Shown here one piece after another: positions 1-6,944 of a stretch of 8,210 nucleotides of DNA. The notes below the pieces were generated by a model. That model had not been told where the DNA came from, made no database searches, and saw only the letters and a list, made by a program, of their open reading frames with translations. The stretch comes from SAR202 cluster bacterium. Its GTDB lineage: Bacteria > Chloroflexota > Dehalococcoidia > SAR202 > CAJWER01. How positions within the stretch are numbered: position 1 is the stretch's first letter; every line of letters begins with the position of its first letter. Both the position numbers and the translations under genes were made by a program. The stretch covers positions 1-8,210 of the forward strand of contig JASLXL010000040.1 in the NCBI GenBank assembly GCA_030740335.1, given 5' to 3'.

Positions 1-406
1 GCGACGGTTGTACCTATCGTTATACTCGGGTCCACGACCTTGTACATTGGGTGCAGCTGACTGTATGAAGACCTTATACAACTGGGCCGAGGGGTTTATA
101 CACTGGCCCACAGGTGTCAAACCCTGTCTAAGGTTGGTACATGGCATCTCTTAGTTGAGGTACTTTGGGCACGGGGTAGTGATTTGGGATGTTTTTCTTC
201 AGATACGTATAAATTTGTTTATACGGTTCCTGGTGAATCGGAGTAGCAGTCCGCGTAGGGGGCTCAGTGTCTTTGTGCGCCCGTTACCCCAGTAGCCCTA
301 GCTTGCTACCAATCCCTTCGTCCTCTGCCTTCCTCAATCGGGGTGCCTATCCTGACACACACCTTAGAAAAGGTCTCTATGAGATGTATGGGTGAGATTC
401 CGTTAA
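1..406. other. Non-coding stretch with short TTRTAC motifs and a dyad
   Basis: I see no convincing reading frame here. The first 100 bases carry five same-strand copies of TTGTAC or TTATAC, starting at 8, 20, 40, 74 and 96, and a sixth at 219. Positions 83-88 and 105-110 form a 6-bp inverted repeat (TGGGCC/GGCCCA). GTTGTACCTA at 7-16 also occurs in repeat copies A and B, so a very decayed repeat copy may begin the window. The stretch may hold the ruined upstream part of the recombinase remnant that follows, but I cannot read protein from it. Confidence 0.5.
206..225. repeat. 8-bp perfect inverted repeat, operator-like
   Basis: CGTATAAA at 206-213 and TTTATACG at 218-225 are perfect inverted arms separated by TTTG. 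The size and AT-richness resemble a dimeric-regulator operator or a weak hairpin. No intact gene starts nearby, so it may be a leftover of a lost gene. Confidence 0.4.
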
Positions 407-648
407 GAAAGATGTGTATGCTTTGGCCCATTCACTCAGGTGCTGGTTGGTCTTGAATCTCTTACTGGCATCAAGTGCAATGCCCATTCATTCCGTAGGA
501 CATTTGCGACAGAGTCAGTTCGTAACGGGATGAATCTGTTTCATGTGTAGGCCTGTTGGGACATAGCAGCCTGACAATGACTCGCATCTATGCTGAACAG
601 GTAAATAGTGAGGATGCTATTAAGGCTTGTAAGGCTGTTGTGAGGTAG
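407..648 (+). pseudogene. Tyrosine recombinase (phage-type integrase), C-terminal remnant
   Basis: Two adjacent frames read as the catalytic C-terminus of a tyrosine recombinase. The first frame, open from 407, includes TGIKCNAHSFRRTFATESVR, with the HxxR box at 485-496. It ends at an in-frame TAG at 548-550, where the family usually has a CAG (Gln) codon. One base is then missing. The frame resumes at 553 with LLGHSSLTMTRIYAEQ, which holds the LGHxS histidine and the nucleophilic tyrosine, and stops at TAG 646-648. The catalytic H-R-H-Y residues are all still visible, so decay is fairly recent. The N-terminal half, including the first catalytic arginine, is not recognisable upstream. Such enzymes cut and rejoin DNA at specific sites to integrate or excise elements. 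Repeat A begins six bases after the stop. The family is clear from the motifs; the element type is not known. Confidence 0.82.
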
Positions 649-653
649 GTGGG

Positions 654-840
654 GATATATCTCAATGCCCCAGTTGTACCTAATCCCCCATGGGACTTTT
701 ATCCGTTAGGTTCCTGATACCGCCGAGATTATACTGCCTCTAGAGGCAGTATAATCTCGGGCAAGAGAATGGGATATGGCATTGCGACCGGTCTTCGTCC
801 TGAGGTCCGTTGGAGCATTATGGCCGTCACCACGAGCAGC
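654..840 (+). repeat. Dispersed repeat, copy A (longest copy)
   Basis: This segment aligns along its length with 3178-3351. Shared landmarks in order are GATATAT, GTTGTACCTAATCC, a GGACT...CCGT(T/C)AG block, a CTGCC...GGCAG hairpin followed by AGTATA, TGAGGTCCGT(T/C)GGAGCA (801-817) and GAGCAGC. It has no reading frame of its own. It starts just after the recombinase remnant and ends 54 bases before the ribosome binding site of the next gene. The conserved order with scattered substitutions and small indels indicates common descent. The best explanation is the non-coding end of a mobile element. A structured RNA or a protein-binding site is also possible. Confidence 0.75.
723..760. repeat. 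38-bp perfect palindrome inside repeat A
   Basis: Bases 723-740 are exactly the reverse complement of 743-760 around a central TA, with CTCTAGAG at the axis. TATAAT at 750-755 therefore also occurs on the other strand. In copies B and D only the inner CTGCC/GGCAG hairpin is conserved and the outer left arm does not pair. There is no T-run after it, so it is not an intrinsic terminator. Confidence 0.95.
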
Positions 841-893
841 CAGCACCGAGTGATACCAAACCCCAGCCAGATGTGGCAGGCACAGACGTAGGT

Positions 894-899
894 GGAGGT
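894..899 (+). promoter_or_regulatory. Ribosome binding site deciding the start at 907
   Basis: GGAGGT lies seven bases before ATG 907. The upstream in-frame GTG at 892 overlaps this site and has no Shine-Dalgarno sequence of its own, so 907 is the better start. Confidence 0.8.
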
Positions 900-906
900 T
901 GACCGA

Positions 907-2400
907 ATGACAGTCATTGAAACCACGGCGATAGGCTCAAGGCGGGAGTTGTTCGTCGACGAACTCCTGGTCGACAGGCTCGACAGAGCACGTCTCAAGC
1001 TCCACGACCCCAAACCAGGTGGTACCGCGATCAACTACGACACTCCATGGGAGGGATACCCCGACGCGCCCGATTCCTTCTACACGACTGTTCTAAGAGA
1101 AGGGGACACTTACCGGATGTATTACCGGGGAGGGGAGGACATAACCAGGTCGCTAACTTGCTATGCAAAGAGTAGCGATGGGATCACCTGGATAAAGCCG
1201 CGTCTTGGCTTGGTGGAGGTGGACGGCTCGACGGACAATAACGTGATCGGTTTTCCCAACGCACCGCAGTTTTGTGCCTTCAGGGACACCCGCCCAGGCG
1301 TGCCGGAGCTGGAGCGGTACAAGGCGAACGCTCTGCGCACCACCAGGGCAGACAACGTCGGTCTGTTCGCCTACGTCTCAGGCGACGGAATCCACTGGTC
1401 CAGGCTATGCGAGGAGCCCATCGTGGCCAACGTACTCCGCAACCACTTCGACTCTCAGAACGTGATGTTCTGGTCCGAGGTGGAGGAACAGTACGTGCTC
1501 TACGCCCGCCACATGGTGGGCGGTAAGCGGGCCACGGCTAGGGCGACGTCATATGACTTCCTAGACTGGACAGAACCGACGCTGATGACCTACAGCGACA
1601 CAGGCACCACGATCCCATCTGAGCACCTATATACGAATCAGACGCACCCGTACTTTCGAGCGCCGCACATCTACATCTCACTGGCCGGTCGCATCTTTTT
1701 TGATCGTCGCACACTTACGGACGAGGAGATGGCATACGCCGAAAAAGATGTGAACCCGAGAAGTGGCAAACCCAAGGACTGTTCGGACGGCGTGCTGTTG
1801 ACGACTCGGGCCGGTACGACCACGTACAATTTCACGTTCAAGGAGAGCTTCGTCAGGCCCGGGATCGGCTACAGCAACTGGACAACACGCAACAACTACC
1901 CTGCTCTGGGCGTCGTGCAGACCGGATCGACGGAGATGTCGTTCTACGTGCAGCGGGACTACGCACAGAAGACCTCGTACCTGGAGCGAATGACCCTGCG
2001 TTTGGACGGCTTTGCCTCCCTCAACGCACCGTACGACGGCGGCGAGATGACGACGAGGCCGCTCACCTTCGAAGGCAACAAACTAGAGATCAATTACTCG
2101 ACGAGCGCGGCCGGCAGTATCAAAGTCGAGCTACAGGACGCGGAAGGTCGGACACTGCCCGGGTATGGTCTGAGGGAATGCCGAGAGTTGATCGGTGACG
2201 AGATAGAGGGCGTCGTCGCTTGGGAAGGCGGGAGTGACCTTGGCGCGCTGACCGGCAAACCCGTTCGACTGCGCTTTGCAATGCGGGACGCCGACGTATT
2301 CTCATTCCAGTTCAAGGCCAGGCCTGCCAATGATTTGATTTCAGAAACGGGAGGAGTTCATCACTCGCAACAGGCTACCTCTGGGGGCAATATAGCCTAG
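907..2400 (+). CDS. GH32/GH43-like beta-propeller protein
   Basis: This 497-residue protein has no signal peptide or membrane segment and is probably cytoplasmic. The N-terminal two thirds look like a five-bladed beta-propeller of the GH32/GH43/GH68 type. Three Asp-box-like S-x-D-[GF]-x-x-W motifs occur at about residues 89-95 (SSDGITW), 158-164 (SGDGIHW) and 215-221 (SYDFLDW), with blade-like strands such as YRMYYRGG and YVLYARHM. A beta-sandwich domain follows at about 365-475 (LDGF, then VELQDAEGRTLPGY, then LTGKPVRLRF). Related proteins are often annotated as glycosyl hydrolase-like or hypothetical. I cannot point to a certain catalytic acid pair, so the substrate and even the enzymatic activity are unknown. 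The gene stands alone between repeats A and C. Its last seven codons (TSGGNIA) and stop lie within repeat core C, so the native C-terminus may have been altered. Confidence 0.8.
   Translation: MTVIETTAIGSRRELFVDELLVDRLDRARLKLHDPKPGGTAINYDTPWEGYPDAPDSFYTTVLREGDTYRMYYRGGEDITRSLTCYAKSSDGITWIKPRLGLVEVDGSTDNNVIGFPNAPQFCAFRDTRPGVPELERYKANALRTTRADNVGLFAYVSGDGIHWSRLCEEPIVANVLRNHFDSQNVMFWSEVEEQYVLYARHMVGGKRATARATSYDFLDWTEPTLMTYSDTGTTIPSEHLYTNQTHPYFRAPHIYISLAGRIFFDRRTLTDEEMAYAEKDVNPRSGKPKDCSDGVLLTTRAGTTTYNFTFKESFVRPGIGYSNWTTRNNYPALGVVQTGSTEMSFYVQRDYAQKTSYLERMTLRLDGFASLNAPYDGGEMTTRPLTFEGNKLEINYSTSAAGSIKVELQDAEGRTLPGYGLRECRELIGDEIEGVVAWEGGSDLGALTGKPVRLRFAMRDADVFSFQFKARPANDLISETGGVHHSQQATSGGNIA
2378..2400 (+). 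repeat. Dispersed repeat, core copy C
   Basis: These 23 bases differ at one position from 8096-8118 (copy D) and closely match the core of copy B at 3261-3282. The copy overlaps the end of the propeller gene and supplies its TAG stop. Sequence after 2402 is G-rich and I cannot align it confidently with the other copies. Confidence 0.75.
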
Positions 2401-2458
2401 GAGACGAGGGGAGGAGGGGGCTTAGGCGGGGCTGGTAGCAGCTAGGGCTACGTGGTTA

Positions 2459-2524
2459 GCAGGTGGATAGCGAGGATGCTATTAAGGCTCATAAGGCTGT
2501 TGTGAGGTGGGGTTATTCCCTCAT
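2459..2524 (+). pseudogene. Second recombinase-tail remnant
   Basis: The segment is a diverged direct repeat of 597-664. Two exact runs are shared: 18 bases (2472-2489 with 610-627) and 16 bases (2493-2508 with 631-646). The differences across the coding part are all transitions. Translated from 2463 it gives VDSEDAIKAHKAVVR, matching the last residues of the recombinase at 407-648. The expected stop codon is TGG here. Similarity continues into GGGG...ATGCCCC at 2508-2528, matching the start of repeat A. Nothing of the catalytic region remains. Confidence 0.7.
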
Positions 2525-2587
2525 GCCCCCTGGATATATAGAAAAAGTATGGGACGGAAGGGGCGTGTTAGGCAGAACGAAAGTTAC

Positions 2588-3112
2588 CTAGACACCATAC
2601 TGTTGCAAGATTTCAATAAATTCCTGTCGTTCATCAGCTGTTATAACTCTGTCGTCCTCCTCGCCTTCCTCGTTAACTGGATTATGCCGAGAACGAACAC
2701 TTTTTGCGATTTCAGTATCCCCTGACAATAACTCCTCAAATTGACCGCACCAGTCTATTTGTGAGCGCCGCTTTAAGGCAATGTTCAACTGCGATAGTGC
2801 TGATTCCATCGTAATCTCACCATCGCTCCACTTACTTACTATATGCGTGGTGGTTTCGCATATTTTAGTTAAGTCAGCTGAGGCTGGACCAGGAGGATAA
2901 TGCGGTAGCAATCTACCTATAAAGTCGAACATGTCCTCTTTGGCGGGAAACCAAAGAAACCCTGGTACTCCTCCACCAATTCCACCAGGAGCATCCCCGT
3001 AGGTTAATACACCCCACGTGGAACTCTCTGGTATAGCGTAGGAGTATTCGATTATATATTTTTGTTCGGATTCATTTGCTAGCGAGTCGAATTTGTCGTC
3101 TGAAATTTGCAT
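2588..3112 (-). CDS. Hypothetical protein, 174 residues
   Basis: I do not recognise this protein. It has no signal peptide or membrane helix. It has a glycine-rich segment at 39-51 (GDAPGGIGGGVPG) followed by an aromatic stretch, a proline-rich piece at 70-76 (PHYPPGP), a W-S-D-G-E-I motif near 95-100, and an acidic patch at 148-154. Amphipathic helices are likely in the second half. The ATG at 3112 has no clear Shine-Dalgarno sequence, and there is no ATG further upstream that I can support. The gene is visibly AT-richer than its neighbours and lies alone between a recombinase remnant and repeat B. This suggests cargo brought in by a mobile element. A small immunity-type or accessory protein would fit but is only a guess. 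Even residue use and the absence of low complexity favour a real gene. Confidence 0.65.
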   Translation of the reverse strand: MQISDDKFDSLANESEQKYIIEYSYAIPESSTWGVLTYGDAPGGIGGGVPGFLWFPAKEDMFDFIGRLLPHYPPGPASADLTKICETTTHIVSKWSDGEITMESALSQLNIALKRRSQIDWCGQFEELLSGDTEIAKSVRSRHNPVNEEGEEDDRVITADERQEFIEILQQYGV

Positions 3113-3177
3113 TTAATTAACCGTCCGAGATTGATTTATCAACAACTGCGTCAATGTCGCATCTGACTAAGACTTAA

Positions 3178-3351
3178 GATATATCCCAACGCCCTCGTTG
3201 TACCTAATCCTATGTAGGACTCCTAGCCGTCAGATTCCCCAGCTACTCCGCATGACCCTGCCTCTGGGGCAGTATAGTCTAGGGGCTACAGTCTAGCGAC
3301 GGGTCTGTGGCCTGAGGTCCGTCGGAGCAGGGTGCCGTCATTGTGAGCAGC
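3178..3351 (+). repeat. Dispersed repeat, copy B
   Basis: This copy aligns with 654-840 from GATATAT to GAGCAGC, and its core with 8080-8120. The hairpin CTGCC/GGCAG at 3258-3272 is kept, but the outer arms do not pair as they do in copy A. It fills most of the gap between the orphan gene and the downstream end of the ABC permease gene. It has no reading frame and no recombinase tail before it. Confidence 0.75.
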
Positions 3352-3403
3352 GCCGCGGCTAAGCGCAACTAGAATGGTCATCAACTGTCCCGATGGGGCA
3401 TCT

Positions 3404-4135
3404 TTATGTGCGACGCACGGTCATCGCGGCGAGAGACATCAGAATGATGGCGAACGTACACAGTACCGCTAGCTCCATGCCCACGTCACCAAGGCCCTGG
3501 CCTTCAAGCATAATACCACTGAGTCCGTCGACCGCGTACCGAAGAGGCAACACGCGGGCGATCGCCTGGAAATAGCCGGGCATCTGCTCAACCGGGAGGA
3601 TGACCCCGGACAGGAATATCTGGGGTGCCAGGACAATGGGTATAAATTGCACAACCTGGAACTCGTTTCGCGCAAAGGTCGATATGAAGATGCCCAGGTT
3701 TACGGCAACGACTGTGAGAACCATCAGCAGCACAAAAATCTGCCATAGATCGCCCTGATAGCTCACTTGTAAGGCCAGGATCGTGAAGAGCAGGATGCCC
3801 ACGGACTGGATGGCCGCAAATATAAGAAACCCCAGTAGGTACCCGACCAGAATGTCCCCACGACCGATGGGAGTGGTTAGCAGCCTCTCGAGAGTGCCCT
3901 GCGAGCGCTCACGAAGAAAGCTCACCTCAGTGAGTATGAAGGTGAAGAACATTGCAAAAACTGCCATCAATGCAGGGGCAACTCGGTCCAGTACGCCTTT
4001 CTGGTCGGCAAAGCTGAATCCCACCAGAGACATGACTATGATCGGCGCAACGACTATCAGCGCCATGGAGCGATGGTCCCCCCTGATCTGGTTCACAATG
4101 CGTAGCGATATCGCCAGCGTACGGTCTAGACTCAT
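3404..4135 (-). CDS. ABC-2 type transporter permease
   Basis: This 243-residue integral membrane protein has six predicted helices at about 22-42, 53-73, 97-123, 132-155, 162-182 and 218-240, which is the normal ABC-2 permease layout and length. Family hallmarks are the cytoplasmic coupling segment RERSQGTLERLLTTPIGRGD (75-94) and LPLRYAVDGL (196-205). It forms the membrane channel of an exporter with the ATPase encoded just upstream. The genes overlap in ATGA at 4132-4135, so translation is very likely coupled. The cargo cannot be told from sequence; DrrB/NodJ-like lipid, drug or polysaccharide export are all possible. It ends in TAA at 3404-3406, and I see no hairpin with a T-run after it. 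Confidence 0.9.
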   Translation of the reverse strand: MSLDRTLAISLRIVNQIRGDHRSMALIVVAPIIVMSLVGFSFADQKGVLDRVAPALMAVFAMFFTFILTEVSFLRERSQGTLERLLTTPIGRGDILVGYLLGFLIFAAIQSVGILLFTILALQVSYQGDLWQIFVLLMVLTVVAVNLGIFISTFARNEFQVVQFIPIVLAPQIFLSGVILPVEQMPGYFQAIARVLPLRYAVDGLSGIMLEGQGLGDVGMELAVLCTFAIILMSLAAMTVRRT

Positions 4136-4878
4136 TCGCCAGACCTTTGCCGAACCAAGTATAGAAATGCTTCCTCAAGGGTAGAATCCGCGGCACCGGT
4201 AGCGGCGCGTAGGTCGACTGGGCTGCCCACTGCGACGATTCGTCCATCGTGCAATAACCCTAGTCTGTCACAGTGGGCAGCATCGTCCATGACGTGACTG
4301 GACATAACCAAGGTTACACCGCTCGAGGCTAGGCTCCGAAAATGCTCCCACAGCGAAGCTCGCAACTCAGGATCTAGGCCTACAGTCGGCTCATCCAAAA
4401 ACAGCAATGGCGGGCTGTGCACCAGGGCGATGGCCAGGCTCACACGCTGGCGCATTCCGCCGCTTATGCGGTGGACCGAGTCTTTACGCCAGTCCCACAA
4501 CTCGACTCGGGTCAGTATCTTCTCAATTACTTCCCGGCGCTCTGCTGCGTTGGACAGACCCTGCATGCGAGCGAAGAAGTCCACGTTCTGTTGGACCGAC
4601 AACTCCATGTAAAGCGCCTGAAGCTGAGGCATGTATCCAATGCGACTGAACAATTTAGGCGACGGCTCTTCGCCCAGCACCCGAACGACTCCTAGCTGCG
4701 GTTTGAGAAGCCCAACCAGCAGCCGCAGGAGCGTCGTCTTGCCACTGCCGTTGGCACCTAGGACTCCGAATATCTCCCCGGTGGAGACGGACAGCGTCAC
4801 GCCATTCAGTACCTTCAGCTTACCGTAGCTGAATTCCAGGTCTTCGACGCGAAATGCAGGTCTCTTGTTTTCTGTCAT
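4132..4878 (-). CDS. ABC transporter ATP-binding protein (exporter type)
   Basis: Numbered from the ATG at 4878 (248 residues), the motifs are Walker A GANGSGKT (41-48), Q-loop glutamine at 85 in YMPQ, signature ISGGM (138-142), Walker B LLFLDEP with D162 and E163, and the H-loop histidine at 195 in SSHVMDDA. All catalytic residues are present. The ISGGM signature and the layout match the DrrA/CcmA/NodI class of ABC-2 exporter ATPases. The frame stays open to a GTG at 4944, which would add 22 basic residues. I prefer ATG 4878 because MTENKRPAFRVEDLEFSYG is where family members begin, although neither start has a good Shine-Dalgarno sequence. It is the first gene of a two-gene operon with the permease, read from the gap shared with amtB. 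Confidence 0.9.
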   Translation of the reverse strand: MTENKRPAFRVEDLEFSYGKLKVLNGVTLSVSTGEIFGVLGANGSGKTTLLRLLVGLLKPQLGVVRVLGEEPSPKLFSRIGYMPQLQALYMELSVQQNVDFFARMQGLSNAAERREVIEKILTRVELWDWRKDSVHRISGGMRQRVSLAIALVHSPPLLFLDEPTVGLDPELRASLWEHFRSLASSGVTLVMSSHVMDDAAHCDRLGLLHDGRIVAVGSPVDLRAATGAADSTLEEAFLYLVRQRSGE

Positions 4879-4989
4879 GCGCCGATGGCGAAAACTAGGC
4901 GCTTTAGGCCTGCCCTCATGAAAGAGGCGTCCTTTCTCGGCCACCGTCTGTTTCTAGGCATAACTGATTCCTTTGGCGAACTATTCCCA

Positions 4990-5020
4990 AATACCCCATG
5001 CGACTCCTAGCCGTCAGGGG
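4990..5020 (+). repeat. Dispersed repeat, fragment E
   Basis: GACTCCTAGCCGTCAG at 5002-5017 is identical to 3218-3233 in copy B, and the bases just before it are also similar. The hairpin core is missing, so this is a fragment of the same repeat. Confidence 0.6.
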
Positions 5021-5270
5021 TAAGTATTATTTTCGCTCCATTATCCAAGTTACTGCCCGACGCAATCAGAAATCGACAGCGGCGCAATCTTGCGAAAGAC
5101 AGGGTGTGAACGACCCGGCCAAACGCACTGACCCGATGGCGTCGATTTGCAACACTTAGTTAACAAACAGGCAATACATTTGTAACAAGTGATGAATAAC
5201 ATCTTAACTGAACTGTCGGTTCGCTGTGGAGTGTGAATCGTACACTGAGCCGGAGTTCCCTGATCTAAAT

Positions 5271-5276
5271 GGAGGT
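5271..5276 (+). promoter_or_regulatory. Strong ribosome binding site of amtB
   Basis: GGAGGT lies 11 bases before ATG 5288. It fixes the start and suggests efficient translation. Confidence 0.75.
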
Positions 5277-5287
5277 GGTAGAAAAAC

Positions 5288-6499
5288 ATGGACTCAGGCC
5301 ACATTGCTTGGATGCTGACCGCTTCGGCCCTGGTAATGCTCATGACTCCAGGACTTGCCTTTTTCTATGGAGGTCTCGTTCGCGCCAGAAATGTTATTAG
5401 CACCATCATGTACAGCTTCATAGCGATGGCTGTGGTAAGCGTAGTCTGGGTCCTGTGGGGCTACAGCCTCGCCTTCGGCGATGGGGGCTGGTTCATAGGC
5501 GACTTTGATAAGCTTGGACTTTCCGGCATTGACATCAACGAGGAGTCTGGAGGGATACCGACCCTTCTGTTTGTCATATTCCAGATGATGTTCGCGATAA
5601 TTACCCCGGCCCTGATTACAGGGGCGTTTGTAGAGCGGTTTAAGTTCATCACCTACATGCTGTTCTTGGTGATCTGGGTCACCATCGTTTACGCCCCCAT
5701 AGCCCACTGGGTTTGGGCTCCAGAAGGCTGGCTCTTCAAAGAGGGGGCACTCGACTTCGCGGGCGGGACCGTGGTCCACATTAACGCGGGAGTGGCAGCG
5801 GTAGCCGCCGCCCTGTTGGTCGGACGGAGACGGAGCCCCGGCGTGGAACCTCATAACGTCCCATACGTAGTCCTCGGCGCGGCGTTACTGTGGTTCGGAT
5901 GGTTCGGTTTCAACGCGGGTTCCGGCCTCGCTTCCAACGCCTTAAGCGTCAACGCCTTCCTAGTTACAAATACGGCCGCAGCGACGGCCGCTCTCACCTG
6001 GGGGCTGTTCTCACAGATTCAGACGGGCCGCATGGGCGCCGTCGGTGTAGCTTCCGGAGCGGTGGCCGGCCTGGTGGCCATAACGCCAGCATCCGGGTTC
6101 GTCGGAGTCATGGGTGCCCTGGGCATAGGGTTTGGCGCCGGCGCACTCTGCTATGGCGCGGTATGGCTCCGGACCAAGACCCAACTCGACGACGCGCTTG
6201 AGGTTTTCGCCGTCCACGGTGTTGGAGGCATATGGGGCGCCCTTGCCACGGGCATCTTCGCAGCCGCGGCCATTGGCGGCACAAAAGGGGCCATCGAGGG
6301 CAACGGCGGTCAGATGGTAACTCAGCTAATGGCGGTTGCCGCCACCATTGGATACTCTTTCGTTGTGACAGTGGTCATCCTCAAGGTACTGGACCTTGTT
6401 CCGGGCCTAGGTCTCAGAATAGAAGAGGGTGAAGAGGACCAGGGTTTGGACCTATCGGCCCATGGCGAGCGGGCATTTGTCAGAGACGGAGCCGATTAA
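5288..6499 (+). CDS. amtB: Ammonium transporter (Amt/MEP/Rh family)
   Basis: This 403-residue inner-membrane channel should have 11 transmembrane helices and act as a trimer conducting ammonia/ammonium. Key family residues by alignment to E. coli AmtB are D156 (D160), the pore twin histidines H164 and H310 (H168, H318), gate phenylalanines F102 and F206 (F107, F215), and recruitment-site W143 and S212 (W148, S219). The signature TPGLAFFYGGLVR is at 20-32, and GWFGFNAGS is at 204-212. The protein begins almost directly at helix 1, so it lacks the cleaved signal peptide of the E. coli protein. The cytoplasmic tail (LRIEEGEEDQGLDLSAHGER, 376-395) is the conserved segment that couples subunits and meets PII. 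The PII gene follows 56 bases later, consistent with co-transcription and PII gating. Confidence 0.97.
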   Translation: MDSGHIAWMLTASALVMLMTPGLAFFYGGLVRARNVISTIMYSFIAMAVVSVVWVLWGYSLAFGDGGWFIGDFDKLGLSGIDINEESGGIPTLLFVIFQMMFAIITPALITGAFVERFKFITYMLFLVIWVTIVYAPIAHWVWAPEGWLFKEGALDFAGGTVVHINAGVAAVAAALLVGRRRSPGVEPHNVPYVVLGAALLWFGWFGFNAGSGLASNALSVNAFLVTNTAAATAALTWGLFSQIQTGRMGAVGVASGAVAGLVAITPASGFVGVMGALGIGFGAGALCYGAVWLRTKTQLDDALEVFAVHGVGGIWGALATGIFAAAAIGGTKGAIEGNGGQMVTQLMAVAATIGYSFVVTVVILKVLDLVPGLGLRIEEGEEDQGLDLSAHGERAFVRDGAD

Positions 6500-6542
6500 C
6501 TAGACGGACGGGACACCGCTAAACACAGAAAGTTTGGATTCT

Positions 6543-6548
6543 GAGGTG
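6543..6548 (+). promoter_or_regulatory. Ribosome binding site of the PII gene
   Basis: GAGGTG lies seven bases before ATG 6556 and fixes this start. Confidence 0.7.
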
Positions 6549-6555
6549 AGAATAA

Positions 6556-6906
6556 ATGATTAAGATAGAGGCAATTGTCCGTCCCGAGCGAGTTAATTCG
6601 GTGACTGAGGCGCTGCAACAGGCCGGCTGCGGAGGGTTTCACTATCAGAACGTCACCGGCCAAGGCCAGCAAGGTGGGGTAGAGGTTTTTACCGGTAGAG
6701 GCGGGTCGATGGCCAAAGCAGCAGTGCCCAAAACTATACTGGTAACCATTGTCCCCGAAGTAATGAAAGAGGCGATTATCGAGGTAATCGTTGACTCTGC
6801 CAGGGGCCCGGACGGAGGGCAGATTGGAGATGGCAAGATCATTGTCTCGCAGGTGGAGGACGTCGTCCGAGTACGCACAGGCGAACGTGGCGAGCCTGCT
6901 ATCTGA
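6556..6906 (+). CDS. glnK: PII-family nitrogen regulator (GlnK/GlnB-like)
   Basis: This 116-residue protein should form the cytosolic trimer that binds ATP/ADP and 2-oxoglutarate and plugs the Amt pore through its T-loop. Nucleotide and effector contacts are conserved: G35/G37 and Q39 at the T-loop base, K59, the B-loop IGDGKI (90-95), and R105 and R107 in VRVRTGE. The T-loop is unusual: it reads GVEVFTGRGGSM, and the position aligned with uridylylated Tyr51 is Ser51. One extra residue follows before the conserved PK, and there is a small insertion near 85-88. Control by GlnD-type uridylylation at Tyr51 is therefore unlikely; direct effector sensing, or another modification, is an inference. 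It lies just downstream of amtB, the reverse of the common glnK-amtB order. Confidence 0.93.
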   Translation: MIKIEAIVRPERVNSVTEALQQAGCGGFHYQNVTGQGQQGGVEVFTGRGGSMAKAAVPKTILVTIVPEVMKEAIIEVIVDSARGPDGGQIGDGKIIVSQVEDVVRVRTGERGEPAI

Positions 6907-6944
6907 GCACAGCATTGCCCTTAAACCATCCACCTGAACAGCCA

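Larger units (their letters stand above)
4879..5287. other. Divergent intergenic region between ABC operon and amtB
   Basis: The region should carry the promoters of both divergent operons. It holds repeat fragment E at 4990-5020 and an AT-rich part at 5145-5210. For amtB the best sigma-70-like pair I see is TTAACA (5160-5165) and TAACAA (5183-5188) with 17 bases between, which is weak. GTTAAC at 5159-5164 is palindromic. No known nitrogen-regulator operator is apparent. Confidence 0.35.

Noticed and set aside
723..760. Intrinsic transcription terminator
   Set aside because: The hairpin is long, but no run of T follows on either strand.
729..1034. 101-residue minus-strand frame
   Set aside because: It spans repeat A and the start of the propeller gene, with no coding features of its own.
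2507..2725. 72-residue plus-strand frame
   Set aside because: It starts in the recombinase-tail remnant and overlaps the 3' part of the orphan gene on the other strand. Its hydrophobic stretch is just the complement of that gene.
5137..5152. Sigma-54-like promoter (TGGC...TTGC) upstream of amtB
   Set aside because: The GG and GC elements are one base closer than the strict spacing allows, and no NtrC site is visible. I treat it as chance.
5294..5854. 186-residue open frame antisense to amtB
   Set aside because: It lies wholly inside the clear ammonium transporter gene and reads as a composition-driven shadow with no recognisable domain.
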